Counted from the stretch's first letter, positions 46,808 through 56,196 are shown. The stretch is 64,000 bases of DNA from SZAS-103 sp036496805 (GCA_036496805.1 DASXKN010000030.1:15081-79080); one strand, 5' to 3'. Program-made: numbers and translations. Notes: a model not told the origin generated them from the letters alone.

Positions 46808-47449
46808 CTACGAAACTTCCCGTTCGCGAAACGAAGAGGGGCAGCGCGTGGCTGCCCCTTTCCGTTCCCGCAGACGGAGCGATGCGATTACGGCATCAGC
46901 ACCTTGTCGACGACCAGGATCACGCCATTGCTCTGGTACACGATCGGCGATCGTGATGTGCGCCATGTTGCCCTTGGAGTCGGTGACGGTCAGGTGCTTG
47001 CCGCGACCCATCACCGTCAGGTCCTCGCCCTGCACGGTCTTGAGCATCGCCTTGCCGCCGCCGGCCTTGATCTGCGCGTTCAGCGAGGAGATGTCGAGGC
47101 GGCCCGGGACGACGTGGTAGGTCAGCACGCTGGTCAGCGTGCCCTTGTTCTCGGGCTTGAGCAGGTTGTCGACGGTGCCGGCCGGCAGCATGCCGAACGC
47201 GGCATTGGTCGGCGCGAACACGGTGAACGGACCCGGGCTCTTGAGGGTGTCGACCAGGCCGGCGGCCTTGACCGCGGCGACGAGCGTGGTGTGGTCCTTC
47301 GAGTTGACGGCGTTGTCGACGATGTCCTTGTCGGCGTACATCGCGGCGCCGCCGACCATCGGGTCGGACATCATGCCGTTGCCGGCGAAGGCGCCGCTGG
47401 CGAACGCCATCGAGGCGAGCAGGGCGGCGGAGAGGATGCGAAGCTTCAT
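46808..47449 (-). CDS. Exported fasciclin-domain protein with 1-bp frameshift near its end
   Basis: A signal peptide (ending AFAG) leads a Fas1 domain: NSKDHTTLVAAVKAAGL, GPFTVFAPTNAAF, LTYHVVPG. After NMAHITIAD the read frame changes: the extra base at 46942 (GATCGTG for GATGTG) breaks the last strand. Undoing it gives VYQSNGVILVVDKVLMP and a stop at 46888, the standard Fas1 ending, ahead of the terminator hairpin at 46837-46859. As read, the protein runs on through the hairpin to 46808 (213 residues instead of 186). ATG 47449 follows GGAG. It may be a real mutation or a base-call error. Confidence 0.85.
   Translation of the reverse strand: MKLRILSAALLASMAFASGAFAGNGMMSDPMVGGAAMYADKDIVDNAVNSKDHTTLVAAVKAAGLVDTLKSPGPFTVFAPTNAAFGMLPAGTVDNLLKPENKGTLTSVLTYHVVPGRLDISSLNAQIKAGGGKAMLKTVQGEDLTVMGRGKHLTVTDSKGNMAHITIADRVPEQWRDPGRRQGADAVIASLRLRERKGAATRCPSSFREREVS
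46837..46859 (-). terminator. Hairpin terminator of the fasciclin gene
   Basis: AGGGGCAGC pairs with GCTGCCCCT over a 5-base loop. On the minus strand TCTTCGTTTCG follows. It lies 28 bp past the frameshift-corrected stop at 46888. Confidence 0.7.
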
Positions 47450-47583
47450 GGCGATACTCCAGGGTGGTGGGTTGGACCGGTGGTGGTGGGTGGCGATCGA
47501 ACAGCCGCGGATGCGTGCGGTGCATCGCGATCCTTGCGGTGCGCGCACTCTGGGGTCATCGCCGTGGAAGCGTCGTGAAGATT

Positions 47584-47605
47584 CGCGTGAAGGCGTCTTC
47601 ACGCG
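47584..47605. promoter_or_regulatory. 9-bp inverted repeat between fasciclin and rsmC genes
   Basis: CGCGTGAAG (47584-47592) pairs with CTTCACGCG (47597-47605) over a 4-base gap, and CGTGAAG also occurs 15 bp to the left. It lies between two divergent genes, about 135 bp from the fasciclin start and 75 bp from the rsmC start. A regulator-binding role is inference. Confidence 0.45.
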
Positions 47606-47679
47606 ACGCATCGCGCATCGCAATGCATGTCGCGGCCCGCGCGTTACACTCGCGCATCACGCGGGGAGCACGCATCGCA

Positions 47680-48738
47680 GTGGCAGACGCATTCACCGAC
47701 GACGACGCGGCGCTGGCGACACTGCTGCATCCGTTCGCGACGGGCGCGCTGGCGTGGCCGGAAGCGGGGCGCGTACTGTTCATGCGCGCGCGCGGCGGCG
47801 CGCCGCTTGCGATCGCGCCGCGCGAACGCATCGCCTGCGAGCAGGCGTTCAAGCCGTACGCCGACGGACTGCAGCGATCGGGGCTCGAACTATTGCAGGC
47901 GGTGGACGAAACCTTCCCGCTCGTTCTGCTGCTCGTGCCGCGACAACGCGACGAAGCACGCGCAGCGCTCGCGCTTGCGCTGCGGCGAACGCAGCCCGGC
48001 GGCACGATGGTCGCGGCAGCGGGCAACAACGAAGGCGCGCGCGCACACGAGGCCGATCTGCGTCGCCTGTGCGGAACCGTGCATTCGCTGAGCAAGTACC
48101 ACGGTCGCGTGTTCTGGTCGGAACCACGCGAAGGAGCAATCGATCGCGCCCTGCTGGAGCAATGGCTGGAACTCGACGCGCCGCGCCCGATCGCGGATGG
48201 ACGTTTCCTGAGCCGCCCCGGCGTATTCGCGTGGGATCGCGTCGACACGGCATCGGAGTTGCTGGCCGCGCACTTGCCTGCCGACTTGTCGGGACGCGGC
48301 GCCGATCTCGGCGCCGGCTACGGTTATCTGTCCATCGAGATCCTTGCGCGTTGCGTGAGCGTCGCCTCGCTCGACCTGTACGAGGCCGATGCGCGCGCGC
48401 TCGAGCTGGCGCGCACGAATGTGTCGCGCGCGAACGCGCAACGTCCCGCGGAAACGAAACAGGATTTCCTCTGGCACGACGTGACGACCGGCCTGCGCGG
48501 CCGCTACGATTTCGTCGTGAGCAATCCGCCGTTCCACCAGGGCCGCGCCGACCTGCCCGAACTCGGTCGCGCCTTCATCGCCGCCGCGGCCGACGCCCTG
48601 CAGCCGCGCGGCCGCCTGTGGCTGGTGGCGAACCAGCATCTGCCGTACGAAGCCGCGCTGCGCGAACGCTACGCGTCGATGCGCTGCGTGGCGAGGGAGC
48701 GCGGCTTCAAGGTCATCGAAGCGGTCAAGGGTGCATGA
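47680..48738 (+). CDS. rsmC: 16S rRNA m2G1207 methyltransferase RsmC-like
   Basis: 352 residues. Two methyltransferase-fold halves: a degenerate N-terminal half and a C-terminal half with the SAM loop GADLGAGYGYLS and catalytic NPPFHQG, the RsmC/RsmD type motif. It methylates G1207 of 16S rRNA in E. coli. I chose GTG 47680, which follows GGGGAG; an ATG at 47623 in frame would add 19 residues but has no ribosome site. The rsuA gene follows 46 bp later on the same strand, so two RNA modification genes are together. Confidence 0.87.
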   Translation: MADAFTDDDAALATLLHPFATGALAWPEAGRVLFMRARGGAPLAIAPRERIACEQAFKPYADGLQRSGLELLQAVDETFPLVLLLVPRQRDEARAALALALRRTQPGGTMVAAAGNNEGARAHEADLRRLCGTVHSLSKYHGRVFWSEPREGAIDRALLEQWLELDAPRPIADGRFLSRPGVFAWDRVDTASELLAAHLPADLSGRGADLGAGYGYLSIEILARCVSVASLDLYEADARALELARTNVSRANAQRPAETKQDFLWHDVTTGLRGRYDFVVSNPPFHQGRADLPELGRAFIAAAADALQPRGRLWLVANQHLPYEAALRERYASMRCVARERGFKVIEAVKGA

Positions 48739-48784
48739 TTTCGCGTGCTGCCATGCATCGCGATGCGATCACGGGTCGGCGGCC

Positions 48785-49489
48785 GTGAAGTTGTTGCGGC
48801 TGATCGCCAACCTCGGCTACGGCAGCCGCAGGGATGTCGTCGCCATGTTCCGCGATGGCCGCGTTACCGATGCGAGCAGCGCGACGCTGTACGCGGACGA
48901 CACGGTCGCGCACGCCGACGTGCGCATCGATGGCGAGCCGCTCGACCCCGCGTCCGGCGTCGTGCTGATGCTGCACAAGCCGGTCGGCTACACCTGCTCG
49001 ACGCGCGATCCGGGGCGCGTCGTCTACGACCTGCTGCCGCCGCGCATGCGCTTGCGCAAACCGATCGTCGCGCCGGTTGGCCGCCTCGACCGCGACACCT
49101 CCGGCCTGCTGCTGCTGACCGACGATGGCGCCCTGCTGCACCGGATCACATCGCCGCGCACGCACCTGCCCAAGGTCTACGAGGCGACGCTCGCCGACGA
49201 CCTGCGCGGCGGCGAGGTGGAGTTGTTCGCCAGCGGCACCTTGCTGCTGGATGGCGAAACCACGCCGCTGGCGCCGGCCACGATGGAGGTCCTGAGTGCA
49301 CGCGCGGCGCGGCTGGTCCTCACCGAGGGTCGCTACCACCAGGTCCGCCGGATGTTCGCGGCCTGCGGCAACCGCGTCACTGCGCTGCATCGCAGCCGCG
49401 TCGGCGGCCTCGACCTCGGTGCGCAGCAGTCGGGCGCCTGGCACGCCTTGTCCACCGCCGAGATCGCGCTCCTGTTCGCGTCGCCCTGA
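48785..49489 (+). CDS. rsuA: 16S rRNA pseudouridine synthase RsuA-like
   Basis: 234 residues. An S4-like N-terminal region (LLRLIANLGYGSRRDVVAMF) and a catalytic core with GRLDRDTSGLLLLTDDG (catalytic Asp) and EGRYHQVRRMFA. RsuA makes pseudouridine 516 in 16S rRNA. GTG 48785 starts the S4 region; no ATG fits. It is probably cotranscribed with rsmC, and converges on the HupE-like gene. Confidence 0.9.
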   Translation: MKLLRLIANLGYGSRRDVVAMFRDGRVTDASSATLYADDTVAHADVRIDGEPLDPASGVVLMLHKPVGYTCSTRDPGRVVYDLLPPRMRLRKPIVAPVGRLDRDTSGLLLLTDDGALLHRITSPRTHLPKVYEATLADDLRGGEVELFASGTLLLDGETTPLAPATMEVLSARAARLVLTEGRYHQVRRMFAACGNRVTALHRSRVGGLDLGAQQSGAWHALSTAEIALLFASP

Positions 49490-49565
49490 ACCACTGGATC
49501 GCGATGGCCTCGGGAACGTCGTGCCGGGTATCGCCACGTCGAACGACCACTGCACGCATCACCCG

Positions 49566-50669
49566 TCAGAAGGCCCAGGCCACCCTCTGGAAGAACCACA
49601 CAAGGCCGGACACCGCCACCAGCGAACTCGCCGAGCGCACGCCTTGCCGTTCGAACCAGGGACGCCGACGCAGCCAGAACAGGATCGGCAACACCAGGGC
49701 CAGGACCAGGATCTGTCCGGCCTCGACCCCGAGGTTGAACGACACCAGCGCGATCGGAACCTGCGCCGTCGGCAACGCGATTTCCTTCAGTGCGCCGGCA
49801 AATCCAAAACCGTGGATCAGTCCGAACGGGAAGGTCAGCATCCAGCGGCGTGAAGCGTCGCGCACGAACCAGTTTTCCACGCCCACGTAGACGATCGACA
49901 GGGCGATGGCCGGCTCGACCACGCTCGGACTGGGCGCCCAGTAGCCCAGGGTGGCGATGCCCAGGGTCACCGAATGCGCGAGCGTGAAGGCCGTGACCGC
50001 CAGCAGCAGCGTGCGCAGCCTCCCGGCCACCAGCACCACGCCGAACAGGAACATCAGGTGGTCGAATCCGGTGAGGATGTGCTCGATGCCCATCAGGAAC
50101 AGTGATCCGGCGAGCTGGTTGCCGGCCATCGCCGGTTGCGCGCCGATCTCGAATTCGGGACTCGACTCGTAGACCACCTGGGTGCTGGCAGGCGCGCCGG
50201 TTGGAGCCGTGGCTTCCACCTCGGCCAGATGGCGATGCCCGACCGAAAGCTCGGCCAGCATCGGCATCCGCACGTGGAAGGCCGCGGGCGCCGCAGTGCA
50301 GAGGTAATGCAGGTGCAGGGCGACGCCATCGTTCGCGACCAGTTCGGCGTGTTCGAGCTCACCGCGACAACGCTCGGTTCCCGAGCTAACCTGCAGGCCA
50401 GCGACGACCGTTGAAACGAGTGCCGCCTGGCCGCTGGCCAGTTCGCCGGCCGACACGGTGCCATCGCCGTTCGTATCCAGACCGGGCACGGTCGAAGCGA
50501 GCTCGGGCCGCGCAAACATCAGATCGGCGCGCAGCGACGAACCCTCGGCCCGGTATTCGCCACGGGAGATGCCGACCTTGTGCGCAGCGACGGGCCCTGC
50601 CATGGCCATCAGGACCACCAGCCACGCGCAACGGACCAGCAGGGCGCGGCACGAAATGAAGGTAGGCAT
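49566..50669 (-). CDS. HupE/UreJ-like membrane protein with EF-hand motif
   Basis: 367 residues. A signal peptide (ending VAAHK) leads a periplasmic domain with an EF-hand-like loop DTNGDGTVSAGEL (65-77). Residues 190-360 are five or six membrane helices with GIEHILTGFDHLMFLFG, AHSVTLG and LIHGFGFAGAL, the HupE/UreJ pattern; conserved His and Asp may bind nickel or cobalt. The family is linked to metal transport, mostly by position near hydrogenase or urease genes. ATG 50669 is three bases after the TPR lipoprotein stop, so the pair is coupled. The metal is not known. Confidence 0.88.
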   Translation of the reverse strand: MPTFISCRALLVRCAWLVVLMAMAGPVAAHKVGISRGEYRAEGSSLRADLMFARPELASTVPGLDTNGDGTVSAGELASGQAALVSTVVAGLQVSSGTERCRGELEHAELVANDGVALHLHYLCTAAPAAFHVRMPMLAELSVGHRHLAEVEATAPTGAPASTQVVYESSPEFEIGAQPAMAGNQLAGSLFLMGIEHILTGFDHLMFLFGVVLVAGRLRTLLLAVTAFTLAHSVTLGIATLGYWAPSPSVVEPAIALSIVYVGVENWFVRDASRRWMLTFPFGLIHGFGFAGALKEIALPTAQVPIALVSFNLGVEAGQILVLALVLPILFWLRRRPWFERQGVRSASSLVAVSGLVWFFQRVAWAF

Positions 50670-50672
50670 GGG

Positions 50673-52016
50673 TCAGTTCCTGTCCGCGAGTTGTGAGGTT
50701 GATGCCAGCATCTGGCGTGCTTCCGCGGCGCCGCTCATGTCGAAGCCGGGATTCAGGGCCATCGCCTCACCGATCAACTTGCGACCTTGCGCGGGATCGT
50801 GGTTCGCCAGCGCGATCGCTCCGGCGTGGAAGAGCAGTCGCGCGTCGCGGGTACCCAGGCGCAGGGCCTGCGCGCTGGCCTTGCTGGCCTCGTCGAAACG
50901 GCCGGCGCGGTACAACGCCCACGCATAGGCGTCATCGACATAGATGCCGCCGCGGGTGCTGCGTTCGGTCTCGATCAGGCCCAGGGCGCGGTCGGCATCG
51001 CGATGCTTGCTCGCGAGGAACAGCGCCAGGGTGAACCTGTCGCCGCGGCGGCCCAGCCGCTCGGCGTCCTCATATGCCTGCCGTGCGTGCTCGTTGTCGT
51101 GTGCCAGCGTGTAGGCGTCGCCGAGCAGCCACGCCGTCTCCACCAGCGGTCGCTGGCGTTGCGCGGCCGCGAACGAGTTGATCGCATCGCTGGCCTTTCC
51201 CTGGGCGAGTGCCACGCGGCCGCGGCCGACCAGGGCGGCGGGATAGTTCGGCACCCATCGCAAGGCTTCGGAAAAAATCGCGTCGGCGCCCTGGTAGTCG
51301 CCCTGCTGCCAATACATCATCCCGGCTTCCACGAAGGTCCATGCCGCGGCCTCGGGATCGGCGGCGTTGCGATCCAGCAGCGCATCGCGGATGAACAGCT
51401 TCGCGCTGCGGATATCGCCCTTGAGCCAGTTCAGGTACGCGGCCCTGGAAAGTGCCGCCATGCCTGGCTGCGCATTCATTTGCGCCTGCGCCGCTTGCGC
51501 GGCTTGCTGGTATCGGCCCAGTTCGAGCGACGCGTCGCTGAGCGTGCCGTCGGCGACGGCGCTGTCGGGGGAACGTTGCAGGATCTGCTCGGCCAGCTCG
51601 CGGGCCGATTCGAATTGATGGTTGTTCATCAGCACCAGGCTGCGCAATTCCATCGCCGGCACGTAGCCGGGCTCGGCCTGGAGCGCTTGCGCGGCGCAGC
51701 CCTCGACATTGAGGTAGAACCCCGGATCGGCACTCCAGCGGGCCTTGCGCACCCAGCCGCGCCCGCTGGCCACCCATCGGTCGCCGTGCGACGGCATCGA
51801 TCGCGCGCGGTCCTGGGAATGCCTTAGATCGCGATCGATCTCGGTGTCGCCCTCGACGCTGGCAAGGCAGAGTGCCTGCGATTCTCCTGGCGTCGACGTC
51901 AGTGCTGACGAAGCGGGCGCGGGGTAGCGCGCGCAACCGGCGAGGAGCAGCAAGAGCAGGGACCATCGGATGCGGAAACGACTGATCCGAAAACGGTTGA
52001 TGCTTAAGCGCGACAT
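50673..52016 (-). CDS. TPR lipoprotein
   Basis: 447 residues. A basic N-terminus, then LLLLLLAGC with the lipidated Cys near residue 28. The mature protein is a long TPR array (about 8-10 repeats, for example ALQAEPGYVPAMELRSLVLM, GDYQGADAIFSEALRWVPN, GRFDEASKASAQALRLG). It is probably an outer- or inner-membrane-bound scaffold facing the periplasm. ATG 52016 follows AGGA. It is coupled to the HupE-like gene and lies behind a terminator that follows the DUF4331 gene. Confidence 0.9.
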   Translation of the reverse strand: MSRLSINRFRISRFRIRWSLLLLLLAGCARYPAPASSALTSTPGESQALCLASVEGDTEIDRDLRHSQDRARSMPSHGDRWVASGRGWVRKARWSADPGFYLNVEGCAAQALQAEPGYVPAMELRSLVLMNNHQFESARELAEQILQRSPDSAVADGTLSDASLELGRYQQAAQAAQAQMNAQPGMAALSRAAYLNWLKGDIRSAKLFIRDALLDRNAADPEAAAWTFVEAGMMYWQQGDYQGADAIFSEALRWVPNYPAALVGRGRVALAQGKASDAINSFAAAQRQRPLVETAWLLGDAYTLAHDNEHARQAYEDAERLGRRGDRFTLALFLASKHRDADRALGLIETERSTRGGIYVDDAYAWALYRAGRFDEASKASAQALRLGTRDARLLFHAGAIALANHDPAQGRKLIGEAMALNPGFDMSGAAEARQMLASTSQLADRN

Positions 52017-52045
52017 GCGTGCATTCCTGTTTGAAGGCGACCGAT

Positions 52046-52082
52046 TCAAAAAGGCTGCCATGCCCCCATGGGCATGGCAGCC
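52046..52082 (-). terminator. Intrinsic terminator after DUF4331 gene
   Basis: Perfect 13-bp stem GGCTGCCATGCCC / GGGCATGGCAGCC with a 4-base loop, and on the minus strand it is followed by TTTTTG. It lies between the DUF4331 gene and the TPR lipoprotein gene, so expression downstream would need readthrough or another promoter. Confidence 0.88.
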
Positions 52083-52088
52083 ACGACT

Positions 52089-53606
52089 TCAGCGCGCGCT
52101 GCTGGTTGAAGGATGGATGTCGTTGGTGCCGCCATGGCCGCCGTTGAGGCCCGACCACGGTTTGGCCATGAACGGGAAGACGGTCAGGTAGTCCTTGTCG
52201 TTGCCGTTGACGCCGTCACCGATGCCGGCGTTCGGATCGCCGGCCACGATCAGGCTGATCATCACGTCGCTGACGTCGACGTTTTCCTTGTTGGGCGCCG
52301 GCCCACCGTCGATCCGGCGTCCGTTCGGGAAGTGCGAGTCGAGGGCGGCGTCCAGGGTCAGCACGTCGCCCGTCGAGCCATCGGCGATGGGAATGTTGCG
52401 GCCGAGGTTGATGGTCTTGATGATGTCCACGCGCGGGCCCTTGAGGCTGGCCACGGTCGTCGGCGACAGGCCCAGCGCCTTGTAGATGCCCAGCGCATCG
52501 GCATCGCGCACCAGCACCGGGTACAGGATGTCGTTGCCGAAGCGGGTCACGTCCATCATCGGGGTCGAACGCAGGTAGCTGGTCTGGCGGATGGTGCCGA
52601 CGACGCCCGCGTCGAACAGCGGCAGGGCGTTGCGCCCGACCTGCTTCCAGTCGCCGGAGCTGCGATAGCCGGTGACCACGTTGGTCGGGTCCACGATCTG
52701 CAGGCCCTGCTTGCTGATGCTGTCCCAGATCCTCAGCAGGCTGTCGGTCGAGGTGTCGTTCGGCGTGATGACGTTGTTGTGGGGGATCCCGTTCGGGAAC
52801 ACATCGGTGATCGGCAACTCCAGTCCGATCGTGAAGATGTTGAACCCGGTGAACACGTCTTCGCAGTGGGAACGGCGCGCGCCCGGAATGCCGCCGACGC
52901 CGGCACGGCAGAGGTTGACCAGGTCGAAGATGCCTTTTTCGTCGAGGTAGTAGGGATCGTCGCGCTCGCCGGAGAACGCCCGCCCGCCGTTGCTCAGGTT
53001 ATGGATGAAGTGGTCGGCGATGAACTTGTCGCTGTAGAGGTCCTTTTCGCGGCTGGTGGGATCGCCCGAGTCGTAGCCCTTGAACGTGCCCAGGCCGTTG
53101 ACCAGGCGATCGGTCTGCGGGCCGTGGTCGTTCGGCGCTACCGGCAGGTCCTTGCCAAGCACGGTGGCAACGCCGGTGCTGGAATTGATCCGGGTGACGG
53201 TGTAGGTCTCGGTGCCGCCGGTCAGCTGCCACAGCAATTCGTTGCCGCCGCCCAGCGGGTCGGTGGCGCTGGGGGTTACGTCCGTCGGCGGCGTGACCTT
53301 GAACTCGATGCGGTACACGTACTGGTCGGCAAGACTCGCGCCCTTGCCGATATGGAACTCGTAGCGATAGCCCGAGCACACGCGCAGGCCCTGGTTGCCC
53401 TGGCCCGGCTCATGCAGCGGATTGAAGTTCATGAACAGATACAGCTTGTCGTGCGCGCCGGGACTGACCCAGGCATAGGTGTCGGTGTTGTCGGCGCAGG
53501 GCTCGTTCAATATCGCGAGCGCTTCACGATGGCTGGAGGCCATCGTCGAGCCGGCAAGCAACAGGCCGGCGATGGCGGTCGCGATGGATTTGCGTGGTGC
53601 GTTCAT
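52089..53606 (-). CDS. Exported DUF4331 family protein
   Basis: 505 residues. A signal peptide (ending STMA) precedes SSHREA, the signature start of DUF4331. Later parts include ADNTDTYAWVSPG, YLFMNFNPLHEP and FPNGRRIDGGPA, all typical. The family is secreted or periplasmic and predicted beta-rich; its role is unknown. ATG 53606 follows AAGGAA. The gene is preceded by a long G-poor leader and followed by a strong terminator. It lies between a TonB receptor gene and the TPR/HupE pair, all in one direction. Confidence 0.93.
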   Translation of the reverse strand: MNAPRKSIATAIAGLLLAGSTMASSHREALAILNEPCADNTDTYAWVSPGAHDKLYLFMNFNPLHEPGQGNQGLRVCSGYRYEFHIGKGASLADQYVYRIEFKVTPPTDVTPSATDPLGGGNELLWQLTGGTETYTVTRINSSTGVATVLGKDLPVAPNDHGPQTDRLVNGLGTFKGYDSGDPTSREKDLYSDKFIADHFIHNLSNGGRAFSGERDDPYYLDEKGIFDLVNLCRAGVGGIPGARRSHCEDVFTGFNIFTIGLELPITDVFPNGIPHNNVITPNDTSTDSLLRIWDSISKQGLQIVDPTNVVTGYRSSGDWKQVGRNALPLFDAGVVGTIRQTSYLRSTPMMDVTRFGNDILYPVLVRDADALGIYKALGLSPTTVASLKGPRVDIIKTINLGRNIPIADGSTGDVLTLDAALDSHFPNGRRIDGGPAPNKENVDVSDVMISLIVAGDPNAGIGDGVNGNDKDYLTVFPFMAKPWSGLNGGHGGTNDIHPSTSSAR

Positions 53607-54021
53607 GGAAGTTCCTTGACTGCGTGGGTGGTGGTTGGGTGCCGGTTGGGCCGGCTGCGTGGTGGTGTGCGCGGCGGTCGGGGCGGAAGCACGCGGGTGT
53701 CTTCGCGCTTCCTGTCATCCGTGTTGCTGTTGAGTCGGTCCCCTGATCGTGCGCGGTGCGATCATTTCCAAGCGCGCGCGAAAGTCCCGTGAACTCCTTC
53801 GTCACGCGGTCTTCATGCAAGAATTTTTTTCGACGAGGTTCGATGACATCCATCGCTCGCGATCGAACGTGCGATCGCGCGTGGCGTCGGAGTCGTCGCA
53901 CGGCGGGGAGAGCAAGCGAATGCGCGTAGCGGGCGCGAGTGGATGTTCGGCGCTTGCGTGGCGTCGCGAAGACCGCTGATCCTCGCTTCGAGACGCGAAG
54001 GATGAAGCGGCGTACCGGCGA
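53607..54021. other. Gene-free leader between the TonB receptor and DUF4331 genes
   Basis: No credible coding frame. The minus-strand leader of DUF4331 is C- and A-rich (53621-53670). A TGAAGAC motif on the minus strand (53809-53815) also occurs upstream of the fasciclin gene (47595-47601). A short A/T run (53822-53830) is near it. A promoter is likely here but cannot be placed. Confidence 0.4.
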
Positions 54022-56196
54022 TCAGAACTTCATCCGCAGCGTCACGCGCACCTCGCGCGGATCGCCCGGATGCACGGTGATGCCATCGGCCACGATCGGG
54101 GCGGTCGGGCTGACTCGGTAGTCCTGCTCGTAGGCGATGTCGTCGTACTTGCGGTTGAAGATGTTCAGGCCATCGATGCGGATCGCGATCGATTCGCCGA
54201 GACGCCGCTCGATGCGGATGTTGGTGACCACCGAGGAAGGCGCGGTCAGGCTGCCGTCCTGCGACAGCGGATAACGGCCGACGTAGCGCAGCTTGATGTC
54301 GCCCGACCACGGACCGAGATCGCGCGCGGCCAGTCCGAACGAGGCGACCTTCGGAACCGCATTGGGGATGCGGTCGCCGACGTCGCCATTATCGTTCGCG
54401 TGCGCGTAGCGCGCGTGCGTCCACGCCAGGTCGGCGTCGAACAACAGGTGCCGGTTCAGGGCGTAATGGTTGTTCCATTCCAGGCCGTGGCGACGGCTCG
54501 CGCCATTGGGTTCGAAGCTGCCGGTCGCCGAGTCGGCGGCGTAGACCAGCTCCGAGGCGCTGTCCAGGCTCCACAACGCGAGCGAGCTCTGCAGTCCCGG
54601 CACGATCTCGCTGCGCAGGCCGACCTCCTTGCCGAAGCTGCCGACCAGGGCCGGCACCTGCGAGTAGGGGCCGCCGGTGGTGGGATCGATGCGGTAGATC
54701 GCACCGCGCGCGTCGTTGCTGTGGAAGCCGTTGCCGATGTCGACGAAGAACTCGGTCTTCGCCCATGGTCCGAGGATCAGCGCGAGCTTGGGCGAGACGC
54801 GGCCCTGGGCGGCATGACCGCTGTTGTCGGCGATGGTCTGCGAATCGAGGTCCATGCGCACGTTGTCGTCGCGCACGCCGACCAGGCTGCGCAGCCAGGG
54901 CGCCCAGGTGGTCGCGTTCTGCAGGTAGATGCCGGCCTCGGTCTCGCGCACGAGGTTGTCGCTGACGGTCTCGAACGGCACGCGCGCCTGCGAATTGAAC
55001 AGCCCGACGTGGATGTCGTCGTGGCGCAGTTGCACGCCGGCCTCGGTGGTCGAGTCGTGGCCGAACAGGCCGTGCCGCCAGCCGCGCGCGAACTGGCCGC
55101 CGAACAGGTTGCGCGCCTCGGCCTGCTCGAACTGGTCGCCGGTCTGCGGGCGCAGTTCGAAGTAGGTGAAGTCGGAGAACAGCCGCAGGCTGTAGTGCCC
55201 GGCATAGGCCGAGGCGCGGGTGTAGCCGCTGTCGTCGTGGGCATGCCATTCGGCGGACAGCACGTCGCGCGCAGTCTCGCCGCCGTCGCTGGGATCGAGC
55301 GCGCAGAAGCGGCACAGCTCGCCCGAATCGATCAACTCCTGCGGTACCTGGTCGGTGGAATTCCAGCGCGCGCGGTAGCCCATGGCGTCGGCCGACCAGC
55401 CGTTCGTCGCATCGCCATCGCTCAGTCGCAGCAGCGAATTGAACTTGCGCAGACGCTCCGGGTCCCTGCGATCCGGACCGTCGTTGCCGACCAGCTCCAG
55501 CGCGCCGAGCAGGATCGGGCCGTCGTCCTGTCTGTCGCCGTGCCCCAGGTGCGACACCGGAACGGAATCGGCCAGCAGCAGGCGCCGGTAGTCGAAGCTG
55601 CCGAAAGTCAGGTCGGCGATGCCGCGCGGCAGGCTGTTGCGATAGCGCACATCGGCGGAACCTGCCGACGAGAAGTCGCCGTTCTGCGCGAAGTACGGGC
55701 CCTTGCGGTAGTCGATCTCCTGGACCAGCTCGGGGATGAGGAAGTTGAGGTCGGTGTAGCCCTGGCCATGCGCATGGGTCGGCATGTTGACCGGAACGCC
55801 ATCCACGCTGGTCGCGAAATCGGTGCCGTGGTCGAGGTTGTAGCCGCGCAGGAAATACTGGTTCGCCTTGCCTTCGCCGGAGTGCTGGGTGACGACGAGG
55901 CCGGGCACGGTCTCGAGCACCTCGCCGGGACGCAGCAAGGGAATGTCCTGCAGCAGCGAGCCGAGGACCACGCCCTGCGATGCCGCGTCCGATGTGCCCA
56001 CGCCGTTGGCGTAGTGGCCGACGACGTGCACGGCTGCGAGCGTCTTCGGTGTGGCGGCAGGTTTCGACGCGGCGGGCTGCGTGTTGCCGGTCTCGTTGTC
56101 GCTCGCGGCCGCCGCACCCGCGCGCGCATGGCTCGCGCAGGCGATGCCGAGCGCGATCGCGACAAACAGGCTGCGGCGCGCGGATGAGGCTCGCAT
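54022..56196 (-). CDS. TonB-dependent outer membrane receptor
   Basis: 724 residues. A signal peptide (ending SHARA) is followed by a plug domain (PLLRPGEVLETVPGLVVTQH, QYFLRGYNLDHGTDF, VDGVPVNMPTHAHGQGY) and a 22-strand-type barrel that ends in a terminal Phe (RVTLRMKF). No clear TonB box can be named; AAVHVVG near residue 55 is in the right place. The ligand is unknown; His-rich MPTHAHGQG in the plug suggests a metal or metal complex, which fits the HupE-like gene nearby, by inference. ATG 56196 follows GGAG; an ATG 27 bases upstream is weaker. Confidence 0.92.
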   Translation of the reverse strand: MRASSARRSLFVAIALGIACASHARAGAAAASDNETGNTQPAASKPAATPKTLAAVHVVGHYANGVGTSDAASQGVVLGSLLQDIPLLRPGEVLETVPGLVVTQHSGEGKANQYFLRGYNLDHGTDFATSVDGVPVNMPTHAHGQGYTDLNFLIPELVQEIDYRKGPYFAQNGDFSSAGSADVRYRNSLPRGIADLTFGSFDYRRLLLADSVPVSHLGHGDRQDDGPILLGALELVGNDGPDRRDPERLRKFNSLLRLSDGDATNGWSADAMGYRARWNSTDQVPQELIDSGELCRFCALDPSDGGETARDVLSAEWHAHDDSGYTRASAYAGHYSLRLFSDFTYFELRPQTGDQFEQAEARNLFGGQFARGWRHGLFGHDSTTEAGVQLRHDDIHVGLFNSQARVPFETVSDNLVRETEAGIYLQNATTWAPWLRSLVGVRDDNVRMDLDSQTIADNSGHAAQGRVSPKLALILGPWAKTEFFVDIGNGFHSNDARGAIYRIDPTTGGPYSQVPALVGSFGKEVGLRSEIVPGLQSSLALWSLDSASELVYAADSATGSFEPNGASRRHGLEWNNHYALNRHLLFDADLAWTHARYAHANDNGDVGDRIPNAVPKVASFGLAARDLGPWSGDIKLRYVGRYPLSQDGSLTAPSSVVTNIRIERRLGESIAIRIDGLNIFNRKYDDIAYEQDYRVSPTAPIVADGITVHPGDPREVRVTLRMKF

